Source of the DNA: Eretmocerus hayati
Taxonomy: Eukaryota; Arthropoda; Insecta; Hymenoptera; Aphelinidae
Assembly: GCA_029851415.1 (NCBI GenBank)
Contig: CM056743.1
Coordinates: forward strand, 79,068,186 to 79,132,185
Reading direction: 5' to 3'
Length of the DNA: 64,000 nucleotides
Part shown: one piece after another, positions 24,546 to 33,789 of the stretch
Layout: the number at the start of each line of letters is the position of its first letter
How positions within the stretch are numbered: position 1 is the first letter of the stretch
The notes under the pieces: generated by a model
Seen by the model: the letters and a program-made list of their open reading frames with translations, nothing else
Told to the model about the DNA's origin: nothing
The model's database searches: none
Translations under genes and position numbers: made by a program

Positions 24546-26740
24546 ACTTGTTCCCGGACCCGGGGTTGGGCTGAAACTCTAGGTATGCGCGCAAAGAATG
24601 TCTATCAAGTGTTTCCCAGGTGGCAGTAGGACTCATGCCCCGGACACCCCAAGTTCATTTTTCGGTAGAATCCGTGTTAATATATTTTTTTCCATTCAAC
24701 TCCTCCCCCCTCCACCCTTTCGCATTTAAGTAAAAAACAGGTAGGCACATCTTGTAGCTTAGGGAATTACGAAGAAAATCCATTTTGTTTCATCTCGATA
24801 GCTCAAGAATTCGAGTGAAGCGGATTTACCGGCACTCTTGAGTCCCCACAACTATAGTGCGACGCAATTCAATATTTTTCAACGTACTTGGGCGCATTTT
24901 TCTCGTCAAGACTAGTTCTTTGGAGAAAAAAATTGTCCAAGGCCACCTAGTGAGCCTGACGACTTCTGCCACCTATTTATTGAGAGCAAATTTTAGCGAT
25001 TTTTGGGCTCGCTTCAAAGTGATGTAGCTCCCACTAGACATGTGATAATCGACTTTTACAACTAGTCATTTTGAAGGTCTTGAAAATACCTACAATTTGC
25101 CCACTTTTAAAAGCCAATTATCGCACTTTTTGTTGGAGCTACAGTCGATACAAGTTGAGCTATTTACGAAAAAGTCGAAAATTCAGGACTCGATTCCAAA
25201 AATATATCTTGATTTTTTTCACCAAACTTGTGCGAAAATGTTCTTTCAGACATCTACTCTTAGTAAAAAAAATTTGGCGGAGGTTATTCTTTTTTATTTC
25301 TTTTGCCGAGCGTTACAAAATGCCGCATTTCGTGGTTTTAGTAAAAACAGCATCTTTGACCACGGTCACATATGCTCCCATCTGGACTGATGTGCACTAA
25401 TCTGTGTGAAAGTACTCCCCAAAGTACCCCCAAGTACGTGTAAGAAGTTGCGGGGACGAGCCTCCACCCAGCAGCGAGCTGTAGGTTCTATTCACCGTGG
25501 CTAAAATAGGCATTATTTTGGCTATTCGAGCGTAAGCGACTGAGAGCATGATTTTACTTGTTCTGGCTTACAAATGAGATAATGGGCTAGAATGAGGATC
25601 CAAACATATTTGTCCGACTCAAAATGACCATCTGAACACAATTCCGAGGTCAGTTTAGCTCTAGAATGTCGTCTCGTGCCTCAACGGGTCAGAACCCGTC
25701 GACAGAATCTAAGTTCTTGAGGGGCAGAGGGACGACTATTTAGAGCAAAACTGGTCTCGGAATTGTATTTAGATGGTCATTTTGAGTCGAAAAAGCATGT
25801 TTTGATCCTCATTCTACCCCATTATCTCATTTGTGAGCCAGAACAAGTAAAATCATGCTCTCAGTCGCTTACGCTCGAATAGCCGAAATAATGCCTATTT
25901 TGGACACGGTAAATAGAACCTACAGCTCGCTCCTGGGTGGAGGCTCGTCCCCGCAACTTCTTACACGTACTTGGGGGTACTTTGGGGAGTACTTCCACAC
26001 AGATTGGTGCACGTCAGTCCAGATGGGAGCATATGTGACCGTGGTCAAAGATGCTGTTTTTGCTAAAACCACGAAATGCGGCATTTTGTAACGCTCGGCA
26101 AAAAAAATAAAAAAAAATAACCTCCGCCAAATTTTTTTTACTAAAAGTAGATGTCTGAAAGAACATTTTCGCACAAGTTTGGTGAAAAAAAATTAAGATA
26201 TATTTTTGGAATCGAGTCCTGAATTTTCGACTTTTTCGTAAATAGCTCAACTTGTATCGACAGTAGCAAAAAGTGCGATAATTGACTTTTAAAAGTGGGC
26301 AAATTGTAGGTATTTTCAAGACCTTCAAAATGACTACTTGTAAAAGTCGATTATCACATGTCTGGTGGGAGCTACATCACTTTGAAGCAAGCCCAAAAAT
26401 CGCTAAAATTTGCTCTCAATAAATAGGTGGCAGAAGTCGTCAGGCTCACTAGGTGGCCTTGGACAATTCTTTTCTCCAAAGTACTAGTCTTGACGAGAAA
26501 AATGCGCCCAAGTACGTTGAAAAATATTCAATTGCGTCGGAGCTATGATTTTCCTAGAATAGGCCAAAAAAGGGCCTAAAATGGCCCTTTCATGGGCCCT
26601 GGGGCCCACAGGGGGGGCCGAAAAAATCTGAAAAAATTTTTTCGTACTATTTCAACATAGTACTAATGGAAAAAAATTTTTGCGGATTTTTCCCAGACCC
26701 CCCTGGTGACGGTTTTGTCCAGCTTGCTCCAGAATCGCTC

Positions 26741-26884
26741 ATAGATAATAGATTCATCATAGGGGAATCACCCATCCACTCTCTCACACAATCACGCTGA
26801 AGGGACATAATTCTACTGGAGTCCTACATCTCAGGGAACTAGATAATACGTCTACTAGGGAGGGAAGAAGGCCCCACCTGGGCC
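26741..26884 (-). other. retroelement 3' sequence between the coding region and A1
   Basis: Non-coding. It continues the retroelement sequence found at 14874-15025 on the other side of A1. Confidence 0.5.
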
Positions 26885-27328
26885 CTAAGGACATGGAAAA
26901 TTTTCTGCATTCGTTCGCTGAAAAGGGGAAAAATCAAATAAAATAAAAACCATTAGCATCTTACTTTCCGGCAAAGCGTCGTCCCGCTTATGGTTATGGA
27001 CTTCTTCACGGCAACATGGCTGGCTCCGGCTATCTATTCTCGTCTCTATGACCAACTCTACCGAGTGGTCCTCGGCAATGTCCTCGGCCTCACGGCCTTG
27101 TCGGGGGGGGGGGGGGGGGGGCTCATCCACCTCCATCGGTGGGTCTACTACCGTGGCCTCTTCGGACCTCCTCCCCTGGACCTCGGCAAAATAGCGGTCC
27201 ATCTCGACCCGGAACTCGGTCAAGTCGGCAAGGGTGTTGGCCTCTTCATGTTGAGATCCTGGAACAAACAGTAACGTCAGACCCATTCTTGGTCTCATTC
27301 CAGCATATAACACGGCATGCACCATCAC
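26885..27328 (-). CDS. acidic, proline-run tail frame downstream of integrase
   Basis: 147 codons, in the same frame as the integrase fragment and separated from it by one UGA (27338-27340) plus three codons. It may be a short extra protein, or a C-terminal extension of pol cut off by a nonsense change. The middle is acidic and contains a run of six to seven prolines encoded by an 18-G tract (from about 27103, plus strand), a site prone to length change. I recognise no domain; it does not look like an envelope protein (no signal peptide, and only one weakly hydrophobic stretch near the N-terminus). Confidence refers to it being coding sequence. Confidence 0.35.
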   Translation of the reverse strand: MMVHAVLYAGMRPRMGLTLLFVPGSQHEEANTLADLTEFRVEMDRYFAEVQGRRSEEATVVDPPMEVDEPPPPPPRQGREAEDIAEDHSVELVIETRIDSRSQPCCREEVHNHKRDDALPESKMLMVFILFDFSPFQRTNAENFPCP

Positions 27329-27337
27329 CAGGCAGAT

Positions 27338-27877
27338 TCATTTCCGGGGTGGGATCCAGCGCTTGAGTTGGGAAACGTGGGCCTCTGGCAGCCTCCTACC
27401 CATGTCGCCTTCTAACACGTATACTAACGGTGACTTTACGGCAATAACTTTGAATGGACCCTCGAACTTCGGTGCGAGCTTCCTGGAGAACTTATTCGCG
27501 GCATTAGACAGGAAGTGGGTTTTACGGAAAACCATATCTCCTACCTGAAATTCTGCATGTTTCCGACCCTTATTGTAGTGCTTAGCTTGCTTCTCACGAG
27601 CTTTGTCGATGTAAATCTGTACTAGATCCCTCAACGCATCTAACCTCTTCATCCTATCCACCCACGCGGCCTCATCGATTCTCTCAACAGGTTTCCCGGC
27701 AGTTAGCTCGCGACGCAAACTTTTGACAGGCTTTGGATTCCTACCATAATTTAGGAACGCAGGTGACACTTTGAGTGTCGACTGAACGGCAGTGTTCACG
27801 GCATGTCTGAACTCATGGACATGTAGGTCCCAATCGCGGTGATCGTCCTTCACGAACTGCGCAATCATGGTCTTCAA
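27338..27877 (-). CDS. pol fragment: integrase C-terminal part
   Basis: 179 codons. Just upstream of the first Met, the same frame carries the catalytic Glu region of the integrase (a P-V-E-R-A-N-R pattern). Residues 1-50 are the end of the core (DW---V-EFRHAVN, then SPAFLNYGRNP). Residues 95-120 read KHYNKGRKHAEFQVGDMVF and a GPF module sits at 137-139, typical of Ty3/gypsy integrase C-termini. Role in an intact element: inserting the cDNA copy into the genome. It is separated from the preceding pol frame by a frameshift at a run of nine G (27921-27929, plus strand), either a real mutation or a homopolymer sequencing error. Confidence 0.85.
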   Translation of the reverse strand: MKTMIAQFVKDDHRDWDLHVHEFRHAVNTAVQSTLKVSPAFLNYGRNPKPVKSLRRELTAGKPVERIDEAAWVDRMKRLDALRDLVQIYIDKAREKQAKHYNKGRKHAEFQVGDMVFRKTHFLSNAANKFSRKLAPKFEGPFKVIAVKSPLVYVLEGDMGRRLPEAHVSQLKRWIPPRK

Positions 27878-28854
27878 TCCACGGTTGGCCCTCTCGACAG
27901 GGTTAGATTGGGGGTGGTAAGGGGGGGGGTATAGGCTATTTTCACCCCATACTCGGCCATCCTCTCGGCCAAGAGTTTGTTATCAAACTCTTTCCCGTTA
28001 TCCACGACCAGGTGGTCCGGCGTTTCCCATCGGAACAAGACCAACTCTTCTACCCCAGCTAGAACCGACTTATCGTCTGCTTTACGCAGCGGTCGAGTCT
28101 CGATCATGCGCGTAAATAAGTCCTGAAATACCAGGAGGTATTTGAACCCCCTCTTACTCGGCGGAAATTCCATTAAATCGGCAGATACGGCAACCCACGG
28201 TGCTTCTATGATGCGGGACCCCATTAAGCCTTGTGGTCCAAGTTGAGAGACTTTATACATCTGGCAGGTCTGGCACTGCTTGATGAATGATACCACATCG
28301 TGGTACAGTCCCGGCCAGGAGTATTCACGGGCAATTCGGTCATACGTTTTCTCCACACCTAAGTGTCCGGCAGAGGCAATGCAGTGGGCATCTTCCAGCA
28401 CTCTCTTGCGCAGGGTCACTGGCACGACCAACCGCCATTTCTCGTGTGGCGAGGTTATCGGGTCTAACATCACGTCTGTGCGGAAGCGATACAATCGACC
28501 GTCTTCCACTCTCCAATTTCTCCACTTCTCTGGAGCAGCTTGTACTTCTTGCATTCTTTTCATGTGCCATGGGTCAGAATCGACTTCCATCGCGGCAACT
28601 TCCAGCTCCTCGTCGGTCTCGGCATCGGCAGGGTCATGTAACCTAGACAGGGCATCTGGCACCCTGTGGAGCCGCCCGGAGCGGTGGGAGATTTCGAAGT
28701 CCCACTGCTGAAGCTTAAGGGCCCAGCGAGCCAAACGACCAGTGGGGTCCTTCAGACCCCTCAACCACTTCAATGCACTGTGGTCTGTGATGACCTTAAA
28801 ATGAGAACCCTCGACATAGGGTCGCATCATCTCAATGGCCCACAACACGGCCAA
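27874..28854 (-). CDS. pol fragment: RNase H end and integrase N-terminus/core
   Basis: 326 codons. Residues 1-75 complete RNase H (catalytic-type Asp24-His25 in TDHSALKWL, Asp67 in PDALSRL). An integrase HHCC zinc finger follows (His157, His164, Cys194, Cys197), then the first two core acidic residues Asp226 (SADLMEF) and Asp285 (VVDNGKEF). The third, Glu, lies in the next frame after the frameshift at 27921-27929. The 5' boundary of this frame also marks a frameshift: the RNase H strand begun in the upstream fragment switches frame near 28895-28910. The real protein therefore starts in the upstream fragment, and the Met at 28854 is not a true start. Confidence 0.9.
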   Translation of the reverse strand: MAVLWAIEMMRPYVEGSHFKVITDHSALKWLRGLKDPTGRLARWALKLQQWDFEISHRSGRLHRVPDALSRLHDPADAETDEELEVAAMEVDSDPWHMKRMQEVQAAPEKWRNWRVEDGRLYRFRTDVMLDPITSPHEKWRLVVPVTLRKRVLEDAHCIASAGHLGVEKTYDRIAREYSWPGLYHDVVSFIKQCQTCQMYKVSQLGPQGLMGSRIIEAPWVAVSADLMEFPPSKRGFKYLLVFQDLFTRMIETRPLRKADDKSVLAGVEELVLFRWETPDHLVVDNGKEFDNKLLAERMAEYGVKIAYTPPLTTPNLTLSRGPTVD

Positions 28855-31574
28855 ATTTTCACGTTCTGTGGCGGTGAAGTTTTTCTCGGCATCCGTGAGT
28901 ATCGGCTACAATAAAGGATGGGGTGCTCACCATCATCACCCTCTTGCGTCAGCACAGCTCCCAGGCTATGCGCGCTCGCATCGGTCTGTATCGTGAAGAC
29001 CTTTGAAAAATCAGGTCTCGACAACACCGGAGCAGACGTCAACGCTTCCTTGAGTTTCTCAAACGCCTCCTGTTGTTCAGGTCCCCATTTACACGGCTGG
29101 TCTTTCTTGAGCAATTTTTGCAACGGCACTTTAATCTTGGCATCATGTTCTATGAACCTGGAGTACCATCCCACCATACCCAAGAACGATCGGAGCTGTT
29201 TCAGATTTTTCGGCGGTGGGTAGTCCCGAACTGGGGCAATTTTTTCTGGGTCAGGCCTCAGCCCCTCGGCATCGAGCAGGAAACCTGGCAGGAGAATCGC
29301 GGAAATTTCGCACTTTTTCAGATTGACTCGGAACCCGGCTCCAATCAAGCGCTCCATGACTAGTCTTACGTACTTACAGTGATCGGCATAAGTGTCTGTC
29401 GCAATGATGATGTCATCTAAGTACCCGAAGACAAATGGCTCCAATTCAGGCCCGAATAATTGGTCTATAAGTCGCTGAAAGGTCACGGGAGCATTGGTTA
29501 AGCCATAGGCCATGGATCTGAACCTCCAGGCTCCAACGCCTGGCACTGAGAAGCTTACATAGTCCTTACTGTCCTCAGAAAATGGGATTTGCAAATACGC
29601 TTCTTTTAAGTCTATCTTCGAGATGTACTGGGACTTCCGGAGCTTGTCTAGTATGGCATCCATATTCGGCAAGAGGTAGGCATCTTTCTTCGTCACTTTG
29701 TTCAAATCACGGAAATCGATGCAAAACCGGTAGGTTCCATCGCTTTTCCGGACTAAGACTGGCGCGCTGCTCCAGGCACTCTCCGATGGTTCAATATGAC
29801 CAGCGTCAGCTAATCGCTTCACCTCCTTACGTGCTACCTCGAGCATGGCAGGGGCCATCCTTCGATACTTGTGCCTGATTGGCGTGGGGTCCGTGACCTC
29901 GATTCGATGTTCAGCCAACGTAGTCAACCCAAGGCTATTCCCGGCAGCTTCGATCATATCCTCGACCATCTTCTCCAGGGCAGCTTCGTCATGTGGCTTT
30001 CCCACCGCTAATCCGGCACACTCGGCAAAAATCTGGTTCTCAGGGGCCTGGCCCACCCCAATGAATTCCTTATATTCTCCTTTCATGACTCTCCAGCGAC
30101 CATCGGCTTTCTCGGAGTCCGATTGCCAGGCTTTCATGAAATCCATGCCCAGGACCATGTCAAGGTTGAGCTCTTTCACCACCTGCATCACCAGAGGTCG
30201 CGAGACTCCGTCGATTTCCATATTCACTCTCAGTAACCCGACCGCTGGGGTCACACTCCTCCCAACCGCACTTTTGAGGCAGCCAGTCTGTCTATAGATT
30301 CTCTTCTCGTGAAACTTTGAGACCTTAGGACCCACCATGGACACTTGGGCTCCTGGGTCATAGAGAGCGGCAAAAAGCTGACCACCCAGAAATATCGCAA
30401 CGTAATTCCTCGGTACAGGCTTCAGCGTAGGCCCCTCGGCTAATTCCGGAGCGGTCCACGGCAACACCTCGGCAACTACACGACTTCCCGGATCCACGTG
30501 TTCGAATTGTCCATCCTCGAAGCTCCGAGCTTCGGTCAAGCCGGCTTCTTCAGAGATTTCGACAGTGGATTCAACCGCGTCATCCTTCATGAACTTCAAC
30601 CAGGCCCGGTAATTTGTGACTGCTTGGCTAGTTTCTCCCGTTCCAAGGCATGTGTTAATGTCAGGCTGGGTCTCCACTAGGGGTTGAGTCTCGCACTCCG
30701 GCACGCCCGGGTTCTGCTCCGGGGCTGGTAGCTCCGGCACGCTCGAGTTCAAATCGTCGTCCACCGCAGCTTTCAAGGCCCCCAGGATGAAGAATTTCTT
30801 CGCTTCGCGCAAACCCACAAGAAAATCATCACACTTGGCTCCGGTATACACCTTCCGTGTAATATCGGTGGTCTCGTCACCATGTTCCACTTCCACCCAA
30901 CGCTTCTTGGGGAATTTCTGGTCCAGTCGTTTTCTGAAGAGGTCTTTAGTTCTCACTGCCCACGGCTTCTCCACTTTCAGCCCCGTCATACCTTCACAAA
31001 GGCGCTCAGGTACCTCTACCCATGACGTCACCGGCTGTTCTCCCACCATACCTTCACAAAGGCGCTCAGGTTCGCTAACCCATGGTGTGTTTGACCGTTC
31101 TGCCACCATACCTTCACAAAGGCGCTCGGATTTGTTAACCCATGGTGTATAAGGTCTCTTCTCTTCCACTCGGCCACTCACAAGGCTCTCAGAATCCTCC
31201 ATTCGCTCTCGACTCTCCGACTGAACTTCAAAATTCCCACACGTGGCATCACTTTCTTTTTTTACATTCTCGACTGCTGGCAAGGCCTCGCCAAGGCCCC
31301 CAGGTTCCTCTTTTGCCGCCAAGGGCACGCTTATTTTGGCGGGGACGCAGTACCTGGGTTTTTCTGGGCCCCCGCTGGGCCGTTTCCCAAGTACTCTAGC
31401 TTGAACGTACAATCTGGGCACGTCTGTGTTGTCACTCCGACTTTGCTGCACAACTGGCATTTTCCACGGCTGACGCGGCAGCACCAGCAGGTGCAGTAGC
31501 CTCCGGGCACTCACTGGCGGTATGACCCAGAGCAGAGCATTTATAGCACTTCCTGGTGGGGCAACTGTGGGCAA
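28827..31574 (-). CDS. pol fragment: linker, protease, reverse transcriptase, start of RNase H
   Basis: 915 codons. Residues 1-390 form a long low-complexity linker with a triplicated 20-residue repeat (about 135-200). A retropepsin domain lies near 395-490, with the motif LYDPGAQVSMVG (Pro where Ser/Thr is usual after the catalytic Asp) and VLGMDFM. Reverse transcriptase covers about 560-760: PVLVRKSDGTYRFCIDFRDL, the catalytic YLDDIIIAT near 717, then the thumb. RNase H starts near 860 (FTIQTDASAHSLGAVL) and is broken by a frameshift before its end. The frame overlaps the end of gag by 143 nt in the +1 phase, so pol was probably made by frameshifting from gag and Met 31574 is not the natural start. 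Ty3/gypsy family; RT places it nearest insect gypsy-type lineages by eye. Confidence 0.92.
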   Translation of the reverse strand: MPTVAPPGSAINALLWVIPPVSARRLLHLLVLPRQPWKMPVVQQSRSDNTDVPRLYVQARVLGKRPSGGPEKPRYCVPAKISVPLAAKEEPGGLGEALPAVENVKKESDATCGNFEVQSESRERMEDSESLVSGRVEEKRPYTPWVNKSERLCEGMVAERSNTPWVSEPERLCEGMVGEQPVTSWVEVPERLCEGMTGLKVEKPWAVRTKDLFRKRLDQKFPKKRWVEVEHGDETTDITRKVYTGAKCDDFLVGLREAKKFFILGALKAAVDDDLNSSVPELPAPEQNPGVPECETQPLVETQPDINTCLGTGETSQAVTNYRAWLKFMKDDAVESTVEISEEAGLTEARSFEDGQFEHVDPGSRVVAEVLPWTAPELAEGPTLKPVPRNYVAIFLGGQLFAALYDPGAQVSMVGPKVSKFHEKRIYRQTGCLKSAVGRSVTPAVGLLRVNMEIDGVSRPLVMQVVKELNLDMVLGMDFMKAWQSDSEKADGRWRVMKGEYKEFIGVGQAPENQIFAECAGLAVGKPHDEAALEKMVEDMIEAAGNSLGLTTLAEHRIEVTDPTPIRHKYRRMAPAMLEVARKEVKRLADAGHIEPSESAWSSAPVLVRKSDGTYRFCIDFRDLNKVTKKDAYLLPNMDAILDKLRKSQYISKIDLKEAYLQIPFSEDSKDYVSFSVPGVGAWRFRSMAYGLTNAPVTFQRLIDQLFGPELEPFVFGYLDDIIIATDTYADHCKYVRLVMERLIGAGFRVNLKKCEISAILLPGFLLDAEGLRPDPEKIAPVRDYPPPKNLKQLRSFLGMVGWYSRFIEHDAKIKVPLQKLLKKDQPCKWGPEQQEAFEKLKEALTSAPVLSRPDFSKVFTIQTDASAHSLGAVLTQEGDDGEHPILYCSRYSRMPRKTSPPQNVKIWPCCGPLR
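30980..31165 (-). repeat. three tandem 60-bp repeats in the gag-pol linker
   Basis: The phrase accttcacaaaggcgctc (plus strand) occurs at ~60-bp steps near 30989, 31049 and 31109. They encode a 20-residue repeat with the core PERLCEGM and a preceding W-V (TPWV). The reading frame is kept. Confidence 0.9.
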
Positions 31575-32268
31575 AGTGATTCGGCTGATTGCAGTTGAAG
31601 CAGAGGCCCTTACTTATTTGCTCGTCTTTTATCATACGGTCCCCACTGACCCTCGCTCGACCCGTGCCTGGTGGCCTGCGTTGTCCATACCCGGCATACG
31701 GTGGATAGGGATACATCATCGGGTACTGTGGCCATCTTCCGGGATCTGGCATCCAGGGCGCCATCGCGGCAGGTTGTGGCTGAGTCGTTGGTGGTGGAGT
31801 ACTTGGCTGAGGTTGACTCGTCGCAGGTGCGGTCGTTGTCGGACTGTCGACCGGGGCGGCTGGAGTACTCGGCTGAGTAACCTTGGCACCAGTTTTACCA
31901 CTCTGATTTCTGTTGCGGTTCTGCTGAGCACTCACCCCCGGTTTGGGGGCCTCGGCGTCGGTAGGCTCCGTCCCGGCAGTTTCATTCCGCCCCGGCTTAC
32001 CCCGTGGAGGGACTTGATTCGATCCCTGGTATGCGGCACCTGGTATGCGCGACCTCTCTTTGGGGGGTGGTGCAGTAAAGCGGGCATCTAGATCTTTGCT
32101 TCTCTCAAATTTCTGGCCATGGTACTGTATGTCGTCTAACGTTCTAACTCTCTTGGTTTCCAAGTACTTGCGCAGTTCTGGCAATAAATTCCGACGCATA
32201 ATCTCAAACACATCACGGTTACGAGTCGGTCTCTTAAAATGACCCAAAATTATTTTTATGCACGTCAA
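31432..32268 (-). CDS. gag C-terminal part with two zinc knuckles
   Basis: 278 codons, continuing the capsid region in the same frame as the fragment at 32284-32568, from which it is separated by one in-frame TAA (32284-32286). Residues 1-50 are the end of the capsid region (IMRRNLLPELRKYL). Residues 65-215 are Pro/Thr/Gln-rich. Two nucleocapsid zinc knuckles follow: Cys223-Cys226-His231-Cys236 and Cys241-Cys244-His249-Cys254 (both CX2CX4HX4C). Role in an intact element: packaging the RNA. The Met at 32268 is internal to the original gag. The end overlaps the pol frame. Confidence 0.9.
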   Translation of the reverse strand: MTCIKIILGHFKRPTRNRDVFEIMRRNLLPELRKYLETKRVRTLDDIQYHGQKFERSKDLDARFTAPPPKERSRIPGAAYQGSNQVPPRGKPGRNETAGTEPTDAEAPKPGVSAQQNRNRNQSGKTGAKVTQPSTPAAPVDSPTTTAPATSQPQPSTPPPTTQPQPAAMAPWMPDPGRWPQYPMMYPYPPYAGYGQRRPPGTGRARVSGDRMIKDEQISKGLCFNCNQPNHFAHSCPTRKCYKCSALGHTASECPEATAPAGAAASAVENASCAAKSE

Positions 32269-32283
32269 ATACTTGGCAACTTT

Positions 32284-32568
32284 TTAACCCTTTGCCTGGG
32301 TGCGATGTTGGAGCTCGTCCATCACATCTTGACGGTCCAAATGCCCGACATATTGATCTCTGAAGGCATGCTTAAACTCTGGCCACGTCTCGAACTCATC
32401 TTGATGAGTACGGTACCAACTGCGGGCATCTCTAGTCAGTGCGGCAGGCACGGCAGATAACATCTCGGCATCCGTCACTGGCAGCATCCGCCGGCAGTCC
32501 TTGAGATTGGCCAGAAACTCCTCCGGGCCTTCTCTGTCTCCCCCACCGAAGGACCGCAAGGGGGACAA
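32284..32568 (-). CDS. gag capsid fragment (retrotransposon gag domain)
   Basis: 94 codons with the capsid pattern GPEEFLANLKDC, then ARSWYRTHQDEFETWPEFKHAF, as in the Retrotrans_gag family. It ends at an in-frame TAA; the capsid continues in the same frame in the next fragment. Its first codons overlap the end of the 591-bp insertion, so the natural capsid begins just inside, at the duplicated FGGG codons. Confidence 0.85.
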   Translation of the reverse strand: MSPLRSFGGGDREGPEEFLANLKDCRRMLPVTDAEMLSAVPAALTRDARSWYRTHQDEFETWPEFKHAFRDQYVGHLDRQDVMDELQHRTQAKG

Positions 32569-33141
32569 TATGTCCCGGGGCGTGACGAGCCTCCGGCCCC
32601 AGTTACTGGGACACCGTACCCGGGCTTAGGCCCAAAGCCGGTAGGGAGAAGACTGGCTCCGAGACTGGTGCTCGGCGCTTTGACTTCTCCCGAAAACCGC
32701 AAGGGGGGTTGGGGCATGGCGCCTCATCCCTGGGGTGTGACGACCCCCCGGCCCCAGTTACCGCCCGCCGGAGCGGGGAGACCGCACATCTCCATCCGGC
32801 ACCACGGGAGTGGATGAGTCTAGGGACTCAAATTGGGATCGCCCTCGGGCGATAACAATGCGAGCCCCAAAGACTCATCCATCATCCCGAGGGACTCCCT
32901 GGGCTCTCAGGAAGCCTAGACGAGTCCCAAACCCCCCACCGAGGGGTGGGCATCGGCCTTGTGCTGGGGGCTGAGCCCAGAATTCGGTAGTCGGGGAGGA
33001 GGGCCGAGCCATCATCGAGCCTGGCTCGGTGTTGGCCACCCTCCAAACCGACGCGCTGGCAGGGCGTATCCCTGCCCCGCGCCCATGGGGGCAAGCCGGG
33101 GTGAAGGTGAAAGCCAGGCACCCGGGGTATAAAAGTTAAAT
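32551..33141 (+). mobile_element. 591-bp GC-rich insertion in gag with a 12-bp target duplication
   Basis: The 12-bp sequence TCCCCCACCGAA is present at 32539-32550 and again at 33142-33153. Taking out one copy plus the 591 bp (603 bp, 201 codons) rejoins the two gag frames in phase at the codons for FGGG. The insert ends gtataaaagttaaa before the right copy, and has an internal imperfect duplication (ccgcaaggggg... and cggccccagtta occur twice, ~150 bp apart). Duplication length and A-rich 3' end fit target-primed insertion by a short or 5'-truncated non-LTR element or SINE in plus orientation. No polymerase III boxes recognised; family unknown. Confidence 0.8.
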
Positions 33142-33780
33142 TCCCCCACCGAAGCTAATCTTCATGCTCTGCAGCATTTTAATAATTTGAAACGTTCTCG
33201 CATTGGCCTGACCCGCCTGACTCCAGTTAGAGTCATCATCGGAGGTATCATATTCAGATTCACTACTCTCCCGACGTCTGTGATTCCTACGTCTTTCGCG
33301 GTGACCATCCCGAGAATCTCGTGACCTACGTCGCCCCATTCGCCGCCTAGACCTATCTGAATCCGACCCCGAACGTCTATTACGGCGTAAATCCCGCGGG
33401 AGAGAATTATCGGACGAACTATCTCGGCTAACTCGGTTACCATGGCGATTATCACGCCCCCTATCGGCATCTCGGGAGTTATTCCGGCAATCTCGGTGGT
33501 CCCTGAAGCGGCGACGGTGCGTATGATCACCCGAAGTTTGGCGTTGACCAGCGTGATTGATCTGCGACGAGCACCGCTGGCCTCGGTGTGAGGTTGGTGG
33601 ATCGACGTGACTGCGGGAGTTCTCGAAAGGATATTCGCGTTCGCGCGGCACGGGACTCGATCTGACACGTCGGCTCTCTGCTTCTTGAGCGTGATCTGGA
33701 ATCACGCGCTCCTGTTCTGACACGGCACGATTCCGGTAGCTGTCCCCCGATCGCTCACGAGGGTGCTGATTCGCATTCAT
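33136..33780 (-). CDS. gag N-terminal part 2, Arg/Ser-rich region
   Basis: 214 codons in the same frame as the upstream 515-codon fragment, separated by one TAG (33790-33792) and three codons. Residues ~75-195 are strongly Arg/Ser/Asp-rich (RRRSRDSRDGHRERRRNHRR and similar), like SR-type RNA-binding or splicing-factor tails. The C-terminus ends KISFGGG, the point at which the 591-bp insertion separates it from the capsid. It was therefore probably an N-terminal extension of gag. A role in RNA binding or nuclear targeting is plausible from composition but unproven. Confidence 0.7.
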   Translation of the reverse strand: MNANQHPRERSGDSYRNRAVSEQERVIPDHAQEAESRRVRSSPVPREREYPFENSRSHVDPPTSHRGQRCSSQINHAGQRQTSGDHTHRRRFRDHRDCRNNSRDADRGRDNRHGNRVSRDSSSDNSLPRDLRRNRRSGSDSDRSRRRMGRRRSRDSRDGHRERRRNHRRRESSESEYDTSDDDSNWSQAGQANARTFQIIKMLQSMKISFGGGI

Positions 33781-33789
33781 ATTGGCTCG

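Larger units (their letters stand above)
15233..24859. mobile_element. element B: 9.6-kb giant palindrome with Transib-like ends
   Basis: The ends are CACTATAGTTGTGGGGACTC and its exact complement, flanked by the 5-bp GC-rich duplication CGACG. Transib elements (the RAG1 relatives) have ends starting CACWATG and GC-rich 5-bp duplications; the end here differs at the seventh base, so Transib is an inference. The arms run 15233-20016 and 20070-24859 around a 53-bp centre (20017-20069), and near the centre they are almost identical over hundreds of bases. No transposase frame is present. Repeated 64-codon frames (18373-18567 minus; 21693-21887 and 22575-22769 plus) translate identically because the arms mirror each other and one block is tandemly duplicated by 882 bp. 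They are not genes. Confidence 0.9.
15026..26740. mobile_element. foldback element A1, interrupted by element B
   Basis: Outer inverted repeats start GAGTGATTCTGGAGCAAGCT at 15026 and end with its complement (ccagaatcgctc) at 26740. Removing B (15233-24859) and one CGACG copy leaves ~2.08 kb, the size of copy A2 at 55884-57971. The arms are long inverted repeats, seen in mirrored frames such as 25071-25400 (+) and 26014-26328 (-), with a short unpaired centre near 25.7 kb. The centre lies in the opposite orientation to that of A2, so the two copies inserted in opposite directions. No transposase is seen, so the element is non-autonomous. The target duplication is unclear; flanks are ATA/TAG-rich. 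Confidence 0.85.

Noticed and set aside
25071..26328. Matching 84-109-codon frames on opposite strands (also at 56294-57558)
   Set aside because: They are the two arms of foldback family A read in mirror image; frames shift between copies.
26885..27328. Envelope gene after integrase
   Set aside because: No signal peptide, no clear fusion or anchor segment; the frame is short, acidic and proline-rich.
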